Assembly: GCA_943354905.1 (NCBI GenBank)
Contig: CALRDL010000005.1
Coordinates: 1 to 42,513 of the forward strand
Source of the DNA: Candidatus Nomurabacteria bacterium
GTDB lineage: Bacteria; Patescibacteriota; Minisyncoccia; Phycocordibacterales; UBA9973
Length of the DNA: 42,513 nt
Reading direction: 5' to 3'
A program made the position numbers and the translations under genes. The notes under the pieces are model-generated. The model made no database searches. It was not told where the DNA came from and was given only the letters and a program-made list of their open reading frames with translations. Within the stretch, counting starts at the first letter, position 1. The number at the start of each line of letters is the position of its first letter. This document shows positions 20,436 through 30,317 of this stretch, piece after piece.

Positions 20436-22214
20436 TTATTGATTCTGAGTTTTTATATATTTTGCCCAAAGTTTTTTGAAGTCTTTTGATTTTGTTTTCA
20501 GTTGTTCTAGATTTCCTCGAGCAACTATTTTTCCATCTTTAAAAAAGAAAATGTCATCGAATAAAGATAGCAAATGAAGTCTATGAATAGAGGAAATAAT
20601 AGTCTTGTCCGGTAGGCTCGAAAAAATGTTCTCGTAAATTTTTAGTTCGTTGTGAAAATCCACACTACTCGTCGGTTCATCTAATAATATAATATCCTTA
20701 TCTTTTGAAGCTAAAAGTCCGCGCGCTAAAGCTAAGCGCTGTTTTTCTCCTCCACTTAAATTAACTCCTTTTTCTACAATATTTGATTCTAGGCCTTTGG
20801 GCAATCGAGCGATTACTTCCGTAAATGAAGCCATGTCTGTAATTTTTTTTATTTCTCTATCTTCATAGTCCACGCCAAGCGTAATATTTTCTCGAATTGT
20901 TGTAGAAAAAATTTCTGGATCTTGCGGTATCAGAGAAATAGAATCACTTATTATATTCAAGTCGTCCCCGCATTCTTTATCGTCAATACATAGAAGAATG
21001 CTCTTTGGTAAATAAAGCCCACGAAATATTTTTAGAAAAGTCGTTTTACCACCACCGCTCTCACCAATAACTGCAATTTTTTCTCCCTTAGTAAAATCTA
21101 CATTCACATTATCCAAATGTAAATCGGCATCTGTCTCATTATGGTATGAAAAAGATAGGTTTTTGATTTCAATCAATGACCAATTTTTAGGTAGGTGCCT
21201 ATTTTCTAGTAATGCAATATTTGTAAAATCTGCTGATATTTCTTCAGCGTTTGATATGTTAGACCTCCATTTTACGGCATTATTATAAAGCTGAGCAAAG
21301 CTAAAAAATGTCTCTCTGACTTTTGATGCATAACTATATAAAATAAAAATAGATCCAATTAAAATTACATTTCCTTTAGAAACATTTCCGAAAAGATAAA
21401 TCCCTATGGTCAAAATAACTGAAAGTTGCCCCAATGTGGCTGCCCACAGCCATTTCATTTCGTTATTTAAAATATTTTTCTTAAACTGAGAGAATGGTGT
21501 ATCGATAGATTCACTGATAGCTCTGAATACAAGATGCTCTATGCGTAGTATGATCACGGTGGTAATGTTGCTGATCACATCATAAACTTTTGCGGATATT
21601 TTGTTTTCCAAACGATTGACGACACTATATCCAGGTATTAATTTTTTGTCATAAATAAACATTATGTAAAAAATAAAGGCGGATACAATTATTACCATGA
21701 AGGAGGCGTACAAGTCCAAATATATCAAAGCTCCCAGAGAAATAACTAACCGAACAAATGCTTGTATGAACATAAAAGTTTCTGTTGAAAAAGAAAATAT
21801 AGCACTAGTGCCTTTTTCCATTTTGTCTATCGTATCTCCTGAGTGATGATCAGTATGCCACGAGAGAGGCAAAGCCATTGTCCCTCGCAGTAAATATTCC
21901 TTGTAATTTTTTTTTGTTGCAAAAGCAGTTTTCTGTTCGATGATTCTAGCCGGTGCCCAAAATGCCCAAAAAATAATTTCGGACGCAAGGAAAAGAAGGA
22001 GTATTAAAAATAAATGTGTTAGATTTTCCTTTGTTATTCCATTTTTCTGAATGTAATTTAAAAAATATCCAAAAATAAGCGGTTGAGCCGCATCAGCTAT
22101 GTTTGCAAAAATAAATAGAGTAGTTGCTCCTATGATATTCTTACGCCTATTTTCAGCATAAAAATACATCTTGCGCCATAGATATACTACAGGATTGTTC
22201 AGTATACTTTTCAT
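20436..22214 (-). CDS. ABC transporter ATP-binding/permease protein
   Basis: Walker A GESGGGKTT, signature NLSGGEKQRLALARGLL, Walker B IILLDEPTSSVD, N-terminal TM domain. Confidence 0.94.
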   Translation of the reverse strand: MKSILNNPVVYLWRKMYFYAENRRKNIIGATTLFIFANIADAAQPLIFGYFLNYIQKNGITKENLTHLFLILLLFLASEIIFWAFWAPARIIEQKTAFATKKNYKEYLLRGTMALPLSWHTDHHSGDTIDKMEKGTSAIFSFSTETFMFIQAFVRLVISLGALIYLDLYASFMVIIVSAFIFYIMFIYDKKLIPGYSVVNRLENKISAKVYDVISNITTVIILRIEHLVFRAISESIDTPFSQFKKNILNNEMKWLWAATLGQLSVILTIGIYLFGNVSKGNVILIGSIFILYSYASKVRETFFSFAQLYNNAVKWRSNISNAEEISADFTNIALLENRHLPKNWSLIEIKNLSFSYHNETDADLHLDNVNVDFTKGEKIAVIGESGGGKTTFLKIFRGLYLPKSILLCIDDKECGDDLNIISDSISLIPQDPEIFSTTIRENITLGVDYEDREIKKITDMASFTEVIARLPKGLESNIVEKGVNLSGGEKQRLALARGLLASKDKDIILLDEPTSSVDFHNELKIYENIFSSLPDKTIISSIHRLHLLSLFDDIFFFKDGKIVARGNLEQLKTKSKDFKKLWAKYIKTQNQ

Positions 22215-22472
22215 AAACAGGTTTTATTATAACACAAAAATTTTTCTGAGAATGATTTGTGTTTATTTTGGGGTGGTTATAAGATTCCGCTAGAATTTAC
22301 TTTATCAAAAATTCTAATCATACACTCGTAGGCGGTAACGGTTCGTCCACAGATGCCGTTGTCTACTTCAACGGCTCATTTACCGGTATTTGAGCCGTTT
22401 GAGGTTTTGGAGTTGGTTTGGTCGGGAGGCATAAAAAAATTATTTTTTTAATTATCTTTTTAATGCAATTCG

Positions 22473-22701
22473 CCCACAACTAAATCCTGATGTTCTTGTT
22501 CAAATTGATTTCGATCAAGTCTTAACCGTTACTTCTTCTTGGCTTGATGAGTTTCTTACAAATCTTGCTGACTTTAATAAAGGCAAGGTGGAATTACTTT
22601 CTACAACAAATCCTTCTGTGCTTGCTACATTGCCAGTTTTAGCAATAGCTCGAAAAGACTTGGTGGCGGATATAGTAAATAGAGCATTAGTTGCAAAATA
22701 A
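22473..22701 (+). pseudogene. Remnant of STAS-like/DUF4325-like protein (no start codon)
   Basis: Open frame without ATG: RPQLNPDVLVQIDFDQVLTVTSSWLDEFLTNLADFNKGKVELLSTTNPSVL...RALVAK*. Confidence 0.55.
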
Positions 22702-22808
22702 ATATTCAAGTTCTCATCAAATGCGTAATACACAAAGGCTGATTCCGGTTTGCGTTCTTCATTTTCAGTGCTCACAACCTCACCTTTTATACTTGCAGTA
22801 CATAAGCT
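22700..22808 (-). pseudogene. Truncated pyridoxamine 5'-phosphate oxidase-like fragment
   Basis: KSLCTASIKGEVVSTENEERKPESAFVYYAFDENLNIYFAT, then runs antisense to the STAS-like fragment. Confidence 0.5.
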
Positions 22809-22810
22809 TT

Positions 22811-24118
22811 TTATTTCAATAAATCATCGAGATCGCATCTAATTAAGTCTTCTTTCCGAAGAACAATCTGCTCTTTCTGATTCAAATTGTCAGCGGTTAC
22901 ACGAATAAGTTTTGTCGTCAGTGTGTCGCCAACAAGTTCATAATTAACCTTTTTTAAATACACCTCTATTTTCTTACGGAACAGTGATGCGTATTCCGTC
23001 TGTTTTTTTTCTGATGTTGACCTACTACTGGAACCGTTCGCTGAAAACTCTATATTTTCGCTTACTTCTTTGTCGATTGGAAACGACACTTCAATATCCT
23101 TAAAGAGAAACCAGTATTCACTCAAATTACATATAATGCGTACCCGGTCGCCTTCTTCCGTGCCATATTCAAACGTGCCATACTCAAAAATGAAGGAGAA
23201 TACATCAGTGCGAAAATCTTCGAATACACGCACCTTTTCAAATTTTGACACTGTTCTAATTTTATACGCATTGCGTAACTGGAAGAAAGTATCGCGCCAA
23301 CTTTTAAGCCAGTTGGTGACATAACGAGAATCAAGAAAGAGTGGTGTGATGTCGTTTTTCAAATTTTCATCGCTCACATTATTCATTTTCACTGCAAGTT
23401 TAGTAAACAGTGTCCGATAGTCTTTTGCCTCCTCAACTTTTTTTGCTTTGAGGTAATCAAGATCAGGTACAATTTTTTTGCTCATATACCAAAGCAAATC
23501 GTAAATATCGCGTCCTTTTTCTTCGTATATCGCTTTACCTGCGCCGCGTGTCCCACGTAGAAAAATAGCGGCAATTTTACTCGCCATAAGAGAAGAGAGA
23601 TTATACGTCAGTATCACGAATGATAACTGCCCATGATTTTGCGGCATACGCTCTTTTACTACGCTAGAAGTTGGGACAAACTGGTTGAGATCAACTTTTA
23701 CATGAATCCATTCAGAAGCGTAACCCTCGACTAGACCACCAACTCTAAATTTAAACACTATGCCTCTGCTATTAGTGATGCTGATTTTCAAAAATTCGGA
23801 ATCAACCCCATACACCTTCGAGAAATGTTTTTCAGCTTCCTCTTTAAGTTTATTAAGAAAATCATTATCTACATCGCTACTTATCTCAAAATCTAGGTCA
23901 ACTGACATACGATCAAGGTCATAGCAGATGCGAAGTGCTGAGCCGCCATACATTATCCATTTGTTGTATTCCGGATGATGGTAAATAAAATCGAGAACAT
24001 AAAACTGCAGTTCTTCTTTAAGGGTATTGGATCTTATTTCGGGATCGGTAATGCTAATGCCATAGGTCGAAAGACCATCAAGTTTACGCTTTAGAATTGT
24101 TGAAATCTGTTCACTCAT
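22811..24118 (-). CDS. AbiEii/AbiGii-type nucleotidyltransferase toxin
   Basis: MYGGSALRICYDLDRMSVDLDFEIS nucleotidyltransferase motif; partner directly upstream. Confidence 0.85.
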   Translation of the reverse strand: MSEQISTILKRKLDGLSTYGISITDPEIRSNTLKEELQFYVLDFIYHHPEYNKWIMYGGSALRICYDLDRMSVDLDFEISSDVDNDFLNKLKEEAEKHFSKVYGVDSEFLKISITNSRGIVFKFRVGGLVEGYASEWIHVKVDLNQFVPTSSVVKERMPQNHGQLSFVILTYNLSSLMASKIAAIFLRGTRGAGKAIYEEKGRDIYDLLWYMSKKIVPDLDYLKAKKVEEAKDYRTLFTKLAVKMNNVSDENLKNDITPLFLDSRYVTNWLKSWRDTFFQLRNAYKIRTVSKFEKVRVFEDFRTDVFSFIFEYGTFEYGTEEGDRVRIICNLSEYWFLFKDIEVSFPIDKEVSENIEFSANGSSSRSTSEKKQTEYASLFRKKIEVYLKKVNYELVGDTLTTKLIRVTADNLNQKEQIVLRKEDLIRCDLDDLLK

Positions 24119-24747
24119 GCCTGTACGCCTTTGGCGTGGAAGTATTTATTAATCATTGCATAAAACTTATCCTGTTCACTCTTTTCCATTTCATCGATAT
24201 CTATTCTTAATTCTGCAATCATCGCTTTGACTTTTTCTATGTCCAGACCATTAAACTGGTGTGTTCGGAAGTAGAGCAGATCAAACAATGCCTTAGAGGG
24301 AGAAGCTATGTAGAAATCAAACTTTCCTTTGGCTAAAGAAAAATTCGTAAATAAGTCTTTACCAATTGACTGATAGGAAAAATTACCGGCCTTTGTCTGG
24401 TATTCCTTCGTCACCTTAAGCGTGACCGAAGTTATGGAATGGATCGCTTCAGTGGCGAGATTATAATACTGGAGTGCCGCCCACGAGCTGATGTATGACG
24501 GCGTGCGGATTATGTTTGCAAAGTAAAACGAGTAAGAAACATCGTTCTTGTTCTTCTCGAAAAAATCAGCAGAAACATACAACCCTCTTTTAAGCTGAAT
24601 AATATCTTTATACTTCAAAAACCGGCTAATATAAACATTAATCGTTGAGTCCTTCAATCCCAGCTGTTTACCAAGCTGACAAACAGTATTTTTACTGAAA
24701 TGAGGCAGGGATTTAAGCTGTTCTAACAAATTACTCTTGCTTTTCAT
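24115..24747 (-). CDS. AbiEi-like antitoxin / wHTH regulator
   Basis: LGLKDSTINVYISRFLKYKDIIQLKRGLYVSAD, ATGA overlap with toxin; start at internal Met. Confidence 0.8.
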   Translation of the reverse strand: MKSKSNLLEQLKSLPHFSKNTVCQLGKQLGLKDSTINVYISRFLKYKDIIQLKRGLYVSADFFEKNKNDVSYSFYFANIIRTPSYISSWAALQYYNLATEAIHSITSVTLKVTKEYQTKAGNFSYQSIGKDLFTNFSLAKGKFDFYIASPSKALFDLLYFRTHQFNGLDIEKVKAMIAELRIDIDEMEKSEQDKFYAMINKYFHAKGVQA

Positions 24748-24874
24748 AATATAACAAAAGTGTATCATATCAGAAACACCCCTGTCAATAAGGCTAAAGT
24801 GAGTGAATATAAGCCCAAAATGTGGATAACTACAAAACACCATTCAAACTGAGTGGTTTTTTGTATTGATCGAC

Positions 24875-27800
24875 TTAGATTTTTCTTCCGAATCTCTCTA
24901 ATAGTACTGGCATAAAGAATAGTGATGTTATCGTAGAGGTTATAAGCCCTCCCATAGTAACGACAGCGAGTGGTGCTAGAAACTCATTACCAGGAGAACT
25001 AGCTCCAATAATGAACGGGATCAAAGCTAGACCTGCAACTATAGAAGTCATGATTATTGGAACTACTCTTTCCTTTGTTGCCATAATGACTGTATTCAAT
25101 GGTATTCCTGGAATATTCTCATCATCTAGCTCTTTTACTCTTGAGATAAGCATAATTCCATTACGAGAAACTATTCCTGCAAGAGAAATAAAACCGACTA
25201 GATGAGCAAGACTAATGGTCCCTCCTTCTATGTACACAAACAGTAGTCCACCAAAGAATGCCACAGGTATATTAAGAAGGATAAGTGCTGTAAGTATCCA
25301 AGAAGAGAAAACATTGTAAAGAATAATCGCAATGAGTAGTATTACTATAATAAACAAAAATAATAATTTATTACTGTTTTCTTTTTGGCTTTGGTAGGTA
25401 CCCTCGTAACTAATAGTAATATTTTCTGGTTGTTCTCCTTTTTCTAGTATTAATTTTGCAGAATCTACTGCTCCGATAATATCACCACCTTCATAGTTTG
25501 CACTCACGACTACGACACGTTTTCCACCTTCATGACTTATGGATGTTCTTCCTTCGCCAAATTCTATGCTTGAACTATTTCCAATATTAACGCCTGTCTC
25601 GCTCACAAGTGTATCCCGTAGTCCACTAAATGAATTTCTACTTTCATTATCTAACTTTGTTACTACGGGTATTCGTTGTAATCCCGACACTACTTCGCCA
25701 ACATTATTTCCAATAAATCCTGATTCAATTTCCTTTCCAAGAAGTCCAGGATCATTTCCTTGTTTAAAGAGTGTGCCTAAGTCTGGGTATATATGGATTT
25801 CTGGAACTTTTACATCTCGTGATAATTGAGCGTTACTTACTCCCGACTGCGAAGTAAGAGCGGTTATAACCACATTTCCATAGCTTCGCAAATTGTCTAC
25901 ATCATCTCCGTATAATTTTATAACAATTGGAGCACGCACACCTGAAAGTAGTTCTTCTACGCGATGGGTAATAGGTTTACCAAGTGAAAAACTAGCACCA
26001 GGGAATTTATCTAGTATGTTTTGAACTTCCAATATATACTCATCTATTTTTTCTGTAGATCCTTCTTTAAAGACTATTTGCATTTCACCTGAATTTGCAC
26101 CACTTGCATGAGGATCTGCTCCTGCACGACCAGTCGTATTACTGACATTTAATACAAAAGGTAGTGATTTGATTTGTGCACCAATATTTTGAGAAAAAAG
26201 ATTTGTTGTTTCAAGACCAGTACCATTTGGAAGAAGTACTCCTATAGTTAATGAATCTTCATTAAAGGGTGGTATTCCTTCTCTGCCTGCATTAACATAT
26301 AAAATAATAGTTGCAATCATTATTATTATAAATATACCAGTAACTACTTTCCAAGAATAAATGATTGATTTTAATATTTTTTCTGTTCCTAATTCAATCC
26401 AAGTAATTATTCTTGGGGGTTTTTCTTCGTGTTCATCTTCGTTGAGGAACAATGATGCAAGTGCAGGCGTAAGAGTTAACGAAACAATAAGTGATGCAAT
26501 CAATGACACTATATAAGATAGACCTAATGACGTAAGTAATTTTCCTTCAACACCAGGTAAAAAGAACACAGGAATAAACACAAGGACTACTAAGATAGTT
26601 GCGTATATGATAGACCCTCTTACTTCTTGAACTGCATTAACAATGAGTTTTAGTCTTTCAAGTCCAGTAACTTTTTTACCGCGTAATCTTTTAATAATAT
26701 TTTCAACACTGACAATTGCATCGTCCACTAATTCACTAACTGCTACAGCTATACCACCAAGTGTCATAACATTTACTGATAAACCCAAGATATAGAATAT
26801 GATCGCCGTAAATGCAATCGAAGTAGGTATTGCTAGTAGGGTTATAAGTGTTGGTTTCCATTTTACTAAAAATAGAAATACAATAAGAGCAACAATGATA
26901 AGCGCCTCAAATAGAGCCTTTTCAACATTTGAAAGTCCTGCAGAAATAAACCATTCCTGTCTAAAAAGATCAGTACGAAGAGTTATTTCACTTGGAGCTG
27001 TTTTTTGCAAATCTGTAAAAAGTGTATCCACTGCCTTACTTACTTTTAGCGTTTCAGCATCTGGCTGTTTGAATATTCTAAGAATTATTCCCTGACTGCC
27101 GTCAACAGATGCACCACCACGGACAATACTCGCTCCTTCAACAAATGAGGCGATTTCGCCGAGGCGAACAACACCTTTTTCAGTTTGTATCGCAATTTCA
27201 GCCAATTCGCTAATTTCTTTTGGGGCTACAAAAATTCGAACGGGATACTCTTTGTTTTGTTGTTGCAATATCCCCGCAGATGCATTTTGTAAATTCCTCT
27301 CCAAAACAAGATTTACTTCTTCTTGAGTAATACCATATCTTCCTAATGTGTCTGCATTAAGACGCACTTGCCACTCAAGCACATCTCCACCCATTACAAT
27401 TACATCAGAAATACCTTTAACCTTTAGTAAGTTAGGTTTTAGAGTGAAGTCTGCATATGTTCGTAACTCTACAGGTGAAAAATGTACATCACTTTTTATA
27501 CCTGCCCACATTATTTCTCCCATCACAGAAGAAACGGGGCCTAGTGAAACTTTTACGTTCGAAGGTAATGCAACAGCGGATATTCTCTCTTGGACTAATT
27601 GTCTATTTTTATATATATCACTACCAAACGGAAATTCGATATTTATAATACCAAGCGCAAATGAAGCAGTACCACGAACTCTTTCAACATTTGCCGTACC
27701 AAGTACTGCATTTTCTAGTGGTATCAATACTGCTTTTTCCACTTCTTCTGGTGCAAGCCCATCTGCCTCCGCAAAAACTATTACAGTAGGTTTGTTAATG

Positions 27801-27922
27801 TCTGGCAATACATCTACTTTCATATTCATACCAGCATATATACCCAAAAAAGTAAGTAATACTGAAAAGAAAATAGTTTTATTTCTATGTAAGGTTGACC
27901 AACTAATTATTTTTTTAAACAT
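24875..27922 (-). CDS. RND-family efflux transporter (AcrB/CusA superfamily)
   Basis: 1015 aa; DINKPTVIVFAEADGLAPEEVEKAVLIPLE, GIAVAVSELVDDAIVSVENIIKRLRG, repeated TM blocks. Confidence 0.93.
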   Translation of the reverse strand: MFKKIISWSTLHRNKTIFFSVLLTFLGIYAGMNMKVDVLPDINKPTVIVFAEADGLAPEEVEKAVLIPLENAVLGTANVERVRGTASFALGIINIEFPFGSDIYKNRQLVQERISAVALPSNVKVSLGPVSSVMGEIMWAGIKSDVHFSPVELRTYADFTLKPNLLKVKGISDVIVMGGDVLEWQVRLNADTLGRYGITQEEVNLVLERNLQNASAGILQQQNKEYPVRIFVAPKEISELAEIAIQTEKGVVRLGEIASFVEGASIVRGGASVDGSQGIILRIFKQPDAETLKVSKAVDTLFTDLQKTAPSEITLRTDLFRQEWFISAGLSNVEKALFEALIIVALIVFLFLVKWKPTLITLLAIPTSIAFTAIIFYILGLSVNVMTLGGIAVAVSELVDDAIVSVENIIKRLRGKKVTGLERLKLIVNAVQEVRGSIIYATILVVLVFIPVFFLPGVEGKLLTSLGLSYIVSLIASLIVSLTLTPALASLFLNEDEHEEKPPRIITWIELGTEKILKSIIYSWKVVTGIFIIIMIATIILYVNAGREGIPPFNEDSLTIGVLLPNGTGLETTNLFSQNIGAQIKSLPFVLNVSNTTGRAGADPHASGANSGEMQIVFKEGSTEKIDEYILEVQNILDKFPGASFSLGKPITHRVEELLSGVRAPIVIKLYGDDVDNLRSYGNVVITALTSQSGVSNAQLSRDVKVPEIHIYPDLGTLFKQGNDPGLLGKEIESGFIGNNVGEVVSGLQRIPVVTKLDNESRNSFSGLRDTLVSETGVNIGNSSSIEFGEGRTSISHEGGKRVVVVSANYEGGDIIGAVDSAKLILEKGEQPENITISYEGTYQSQKENSNKLLFLFIIVILLIAIILYNVFSSWILTALILLNIPVAFFGGLLFVYIEGGTISLAHLVGFISLAGIVSRNGIMLISRVKELDDENIPGIPLNTVIMATKERVVPIIMTSIVAGLALIPFIIGASSPGNEFLAPLAVVTMGGLITSTITSLFFMPVLLERFGRKI

Positions 27923-27937
27923 ACTATATATGAAGAA

Positions 27938-29698
27938 TTAATGTTCATGAGGCTTGCTTTCATCTTGGATTAGAGGAGATGATATTTCGACCTTTGATTT
28001 AGTTTTAATAACTTCAGAGAGAGATTTTCCATTTTCTAATATAACAAGAGGGTCAAGTATAACGAGATACGAAAATTCTCGTTCAAGTCCTGAAAGAATT
28101 TCCACATACTCCCCAAGTCCTCTTCCAACTTTTATTTCTTGCTTACGAATTGTATTGCTCTCGGTAACGATCCAAACGAACGGTGTTACTCCTTCAAATA
28201 CCACGGCTTTACGATTTATGAATACTCCTTTTTTAGAATTTTCGGGAATAATACGAACTGACGCTCCCACTGGAAATACTGTTTCTTTGGAAATTACAGC
28301 TTCTGCTTGATATCCACCTTTCTCATCAATTATAGGACTAATACCAGCAATAATCGCACTACCCATTCCATATTCTGACCGCCATGCAATTGAAAGACTA
28401 TCTCCCTTGTTTATATCCTTCCATGAAGCAGGTATGGTGAATCTCACACTTTTTCTGGGATTTGCATTGGATATAAAGCCTATACGATCAGAGATTGTCA
28501 CATAGTCACCAACATTTTTCTCAACAGTTGCCACCACTCCTGACTTTGTAGAGAGTATAGGGATAACTCCACCAGCACTCACTGCAAGTTTTTGAGCAAG
28601 AATTAAAGCTACTTTAGCATTATTTTCTGCCTTACTTTGAGTATTTTTTTGATCAAGCTTTTTTAAATCTAATTCAGTTTCGAATGAAATGAGGTTTTTT
28701 TGCAAATCTACACCCACCAAAGATTGTTCTCGGTATCGAGTTGACACATCTGCTGTTTTTTCTTGATAATCTTTTACAAGTGCAAAAGCATCATCAATAT
28801 TTTTTTGAGTAAAAAGATCACCTTGAGGAAAACTCTCTGTAAGAACCTCGGTTGTTTTTTTAAGGAATTGTTGTAAGTCTCCGATTTCTACATTTCCATC
28901 TCTTATTTTTTTTACATACCCATTTGTATAACTTTGGTATTCAGAATCTAGTAAGGTTCTTTTTACCCCTACACCGTATTTAATCCCTAGGTATGTTTTA
29001 TCATTGAAGATAGAACTTCCTGTTTGAAAAAGAACCCCCAGAGAGGAATACGACTGATTTGGGATTCCTATCAGAGGATAAATTTCAGAAAATGAAAGGC
29101 GTGCAAGATTATTGATTTCACTCTCGACTACATTTTCATTTTTTATCTTTCCATATGCTTGATTTTGTGATTCAGACAAGTTTTTATATTTTTCTTGAGC
29201 TTGTGAGAATACATCACCTGAGTCTTGAGCTATACTCATAGCTAGTTCAGCATCTAGTTTTGCTTTAATTGCTTCAGATTCTGCAACAGCAATTTGTTGT
29301 TGCTGTTCTGAAGATACTCCAGTAACTGTAATGTATCCAAGAACACTGCCTGTAGATACGCTATCACCCACAGAAACATTCCAAGAGCTAATCACTCCTT
29401 CTCGAGAAGGATTAATTGATGCCACATCCTTTGATACGATCTCGCCATAGAAACTACCAAGACCTTCCTGTGATATAGCATCAGTATCTGTATCACCAAC
29501 CTTCCTGACAACTACTTGTTCATTTTGTTTTACTTCAACAACAGGAGTATCATGTCCATCAGGACTAGCATACACGATAGTTGTTGTAACTACGACCAAA
29601 ACAAACAGTCCTACTATAGAAAAGATCTTTTGATTTTTTGTTAACTTTTGTAGTATTTCAAAAGACCTCTTTTTGTATAAAGAGATTTTTTCTTTCAT
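27938..29698 (-). CDS. RND/HlyD-type membrane fusion (adaptor) protein
   Basis: Single N-terminal TM, EGVISSWNVSVGDSVSTGSVLGYI and KSGVVATVEKNVGDYVTISDRIGFI lipoyl-like halves, coiled-coil insert. Confidence 0.85.
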   Translation of the reverse strand: MKEKISLYKKRSFEILQKLTKNQKIFSIVGLFVLVVVTTTIVYASPDGHDTPVVEVKQNEQVVVRKVGDTDTDAISQEGLGSFYGEIVSKDVASINPSREGVISSWNVSVGDSVSTGSVLGYITVTGVSSEQQQQIAVAESEAIKAKLDAELAMSIAQDSGDVFSQAQEKYKNLSESQNQAYGKIKNENVVESEINNLARLSFSEIYPLIGIPNQSYSSLGVLFQTGSSIFNDKTYLGIKYGVGVKRTLLDSEYQSYTNGYVKKIRDGNVEIGDLQQFLKKTTEVLTESFPQGDLFTQKNIDDAFALVKDYQEKTADVSTRYREQSLVGVDLQKNLISFETELDLKKLDQKNTQSKAENNAKVALILAQKLAVSAGGVIPILSTKSGVVATVEKNVGDYVTISDRIGFISNANPRKSVRFTIPASWKDINKGDSLSIAWRSEYGMGSAIIAGISPIIDEKGGYQAEAVISKETVFPVGASVRIIPENSKKGVFINRKAVVFEGVTPFVWIVTESNTIRKQEIKVGRGLGEYVEILSGLEREFSYLVILDPLVILENGKSLSEVIKTKSKVEISSPLIQDESKPHEH

Positions 29699-29706
29699 AT
29701 ATTTTT

Positions 29707-29859
29707 TTAATTATGAGGAACAATATCGGTATGAGGTTTACTCTCATCGGTACGACCGTCTGAAGCCATGGGGGCAGTTTTATTTTGTGAAGTTGTGTAA
29801 TAGATGCCACCCCCCATCAAGAGGATAGCAACAAGAGCAATAATAATTTTTTTGTTCAT
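29707..29859 (-). CDS. Small membrane-anchored peptide with His-containing tail (50 aa)
   Basis: Hand-translated: MNKKIIIALVAILLMGGGIYYTTSQNKTAPMASDGRTDESKPHTDIVPHN*. Confidence 0.65.
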   Translation of the reverse strand: MNKKIIIALVAILLMGGGIYYTTSQNKTAPMASDGRTDESKPHTDIVPHN

Positions 29860-29906
29860 AGAATATAAATAGTTAAATTAAATAATTAATAAAAATTACT
29901 TACTAT

Positions 29907-30257
29907 TTATATCAGGAATGTATTATTTTTTATATATCGTGGAATTTTATCGGGCGGATCGTATAAAATAGTATAACTATCAAAAATAGTAACGATAGGA
30001 GTTAATGATGTAATCTCAATAATAGATGGAAGGATTGTTGTAACTAACATTATATACTCTTGCTCTCTTGAGCAAGAGTATATTGCTCCCTGATGATCAA
30101 CACAAACTACTTGATTATTGGAGTATTCAGTATTAGCTTCAATGATACCATAAAGGGATCGAGGGTTTATATGAAGCGTACAAGCAAAAAATCCCACCAA
30201 AACAAGCATCGAAGTGAGGGCAAAATATTTTTTACTGGGTATTTTTCTTCTAAACAT
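29907..30257 (-). CDS. Hypothetical secreted/membrane protein
   Basis: 116-aa ORF with hydrophobic N-terminus and CVDHQGAIYSC segment. Confidence 0.55.
   Translation of the reverse strand: MFRRKIPSKKYFALTSMLVLVGFFACTLHINPRSLYGIIEANTEYSNNQVVCVDHQGAIYSCSREQEYIMLVTTILPSIIEITSLTPIVTIFDSYTILYDPPDKIPRYIKNNTFLI
30052..30083. repeat. Perfect hairpin inside ORF 29907..30257
   Basis: ATATACTCTTGCTC-TCTT-GAGCAAGAGTATAT, 14-bp arms. Confidence 0.85.
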
Positions 30258-30317
30258 AGAACACTTTCATTATAACATATTTGTTTAAAATAATGAGTCG
30301 TCAGGAGAATTTGCTCT

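Noticed and set aside
22515-22775. 86-aa ORF as a real gene
   Set aside because: Its N-terminal third matches a PNPOx-like fragment, but the rest is antisense to a STAS-like remnant; treated as a fusion of pseudogene debris.
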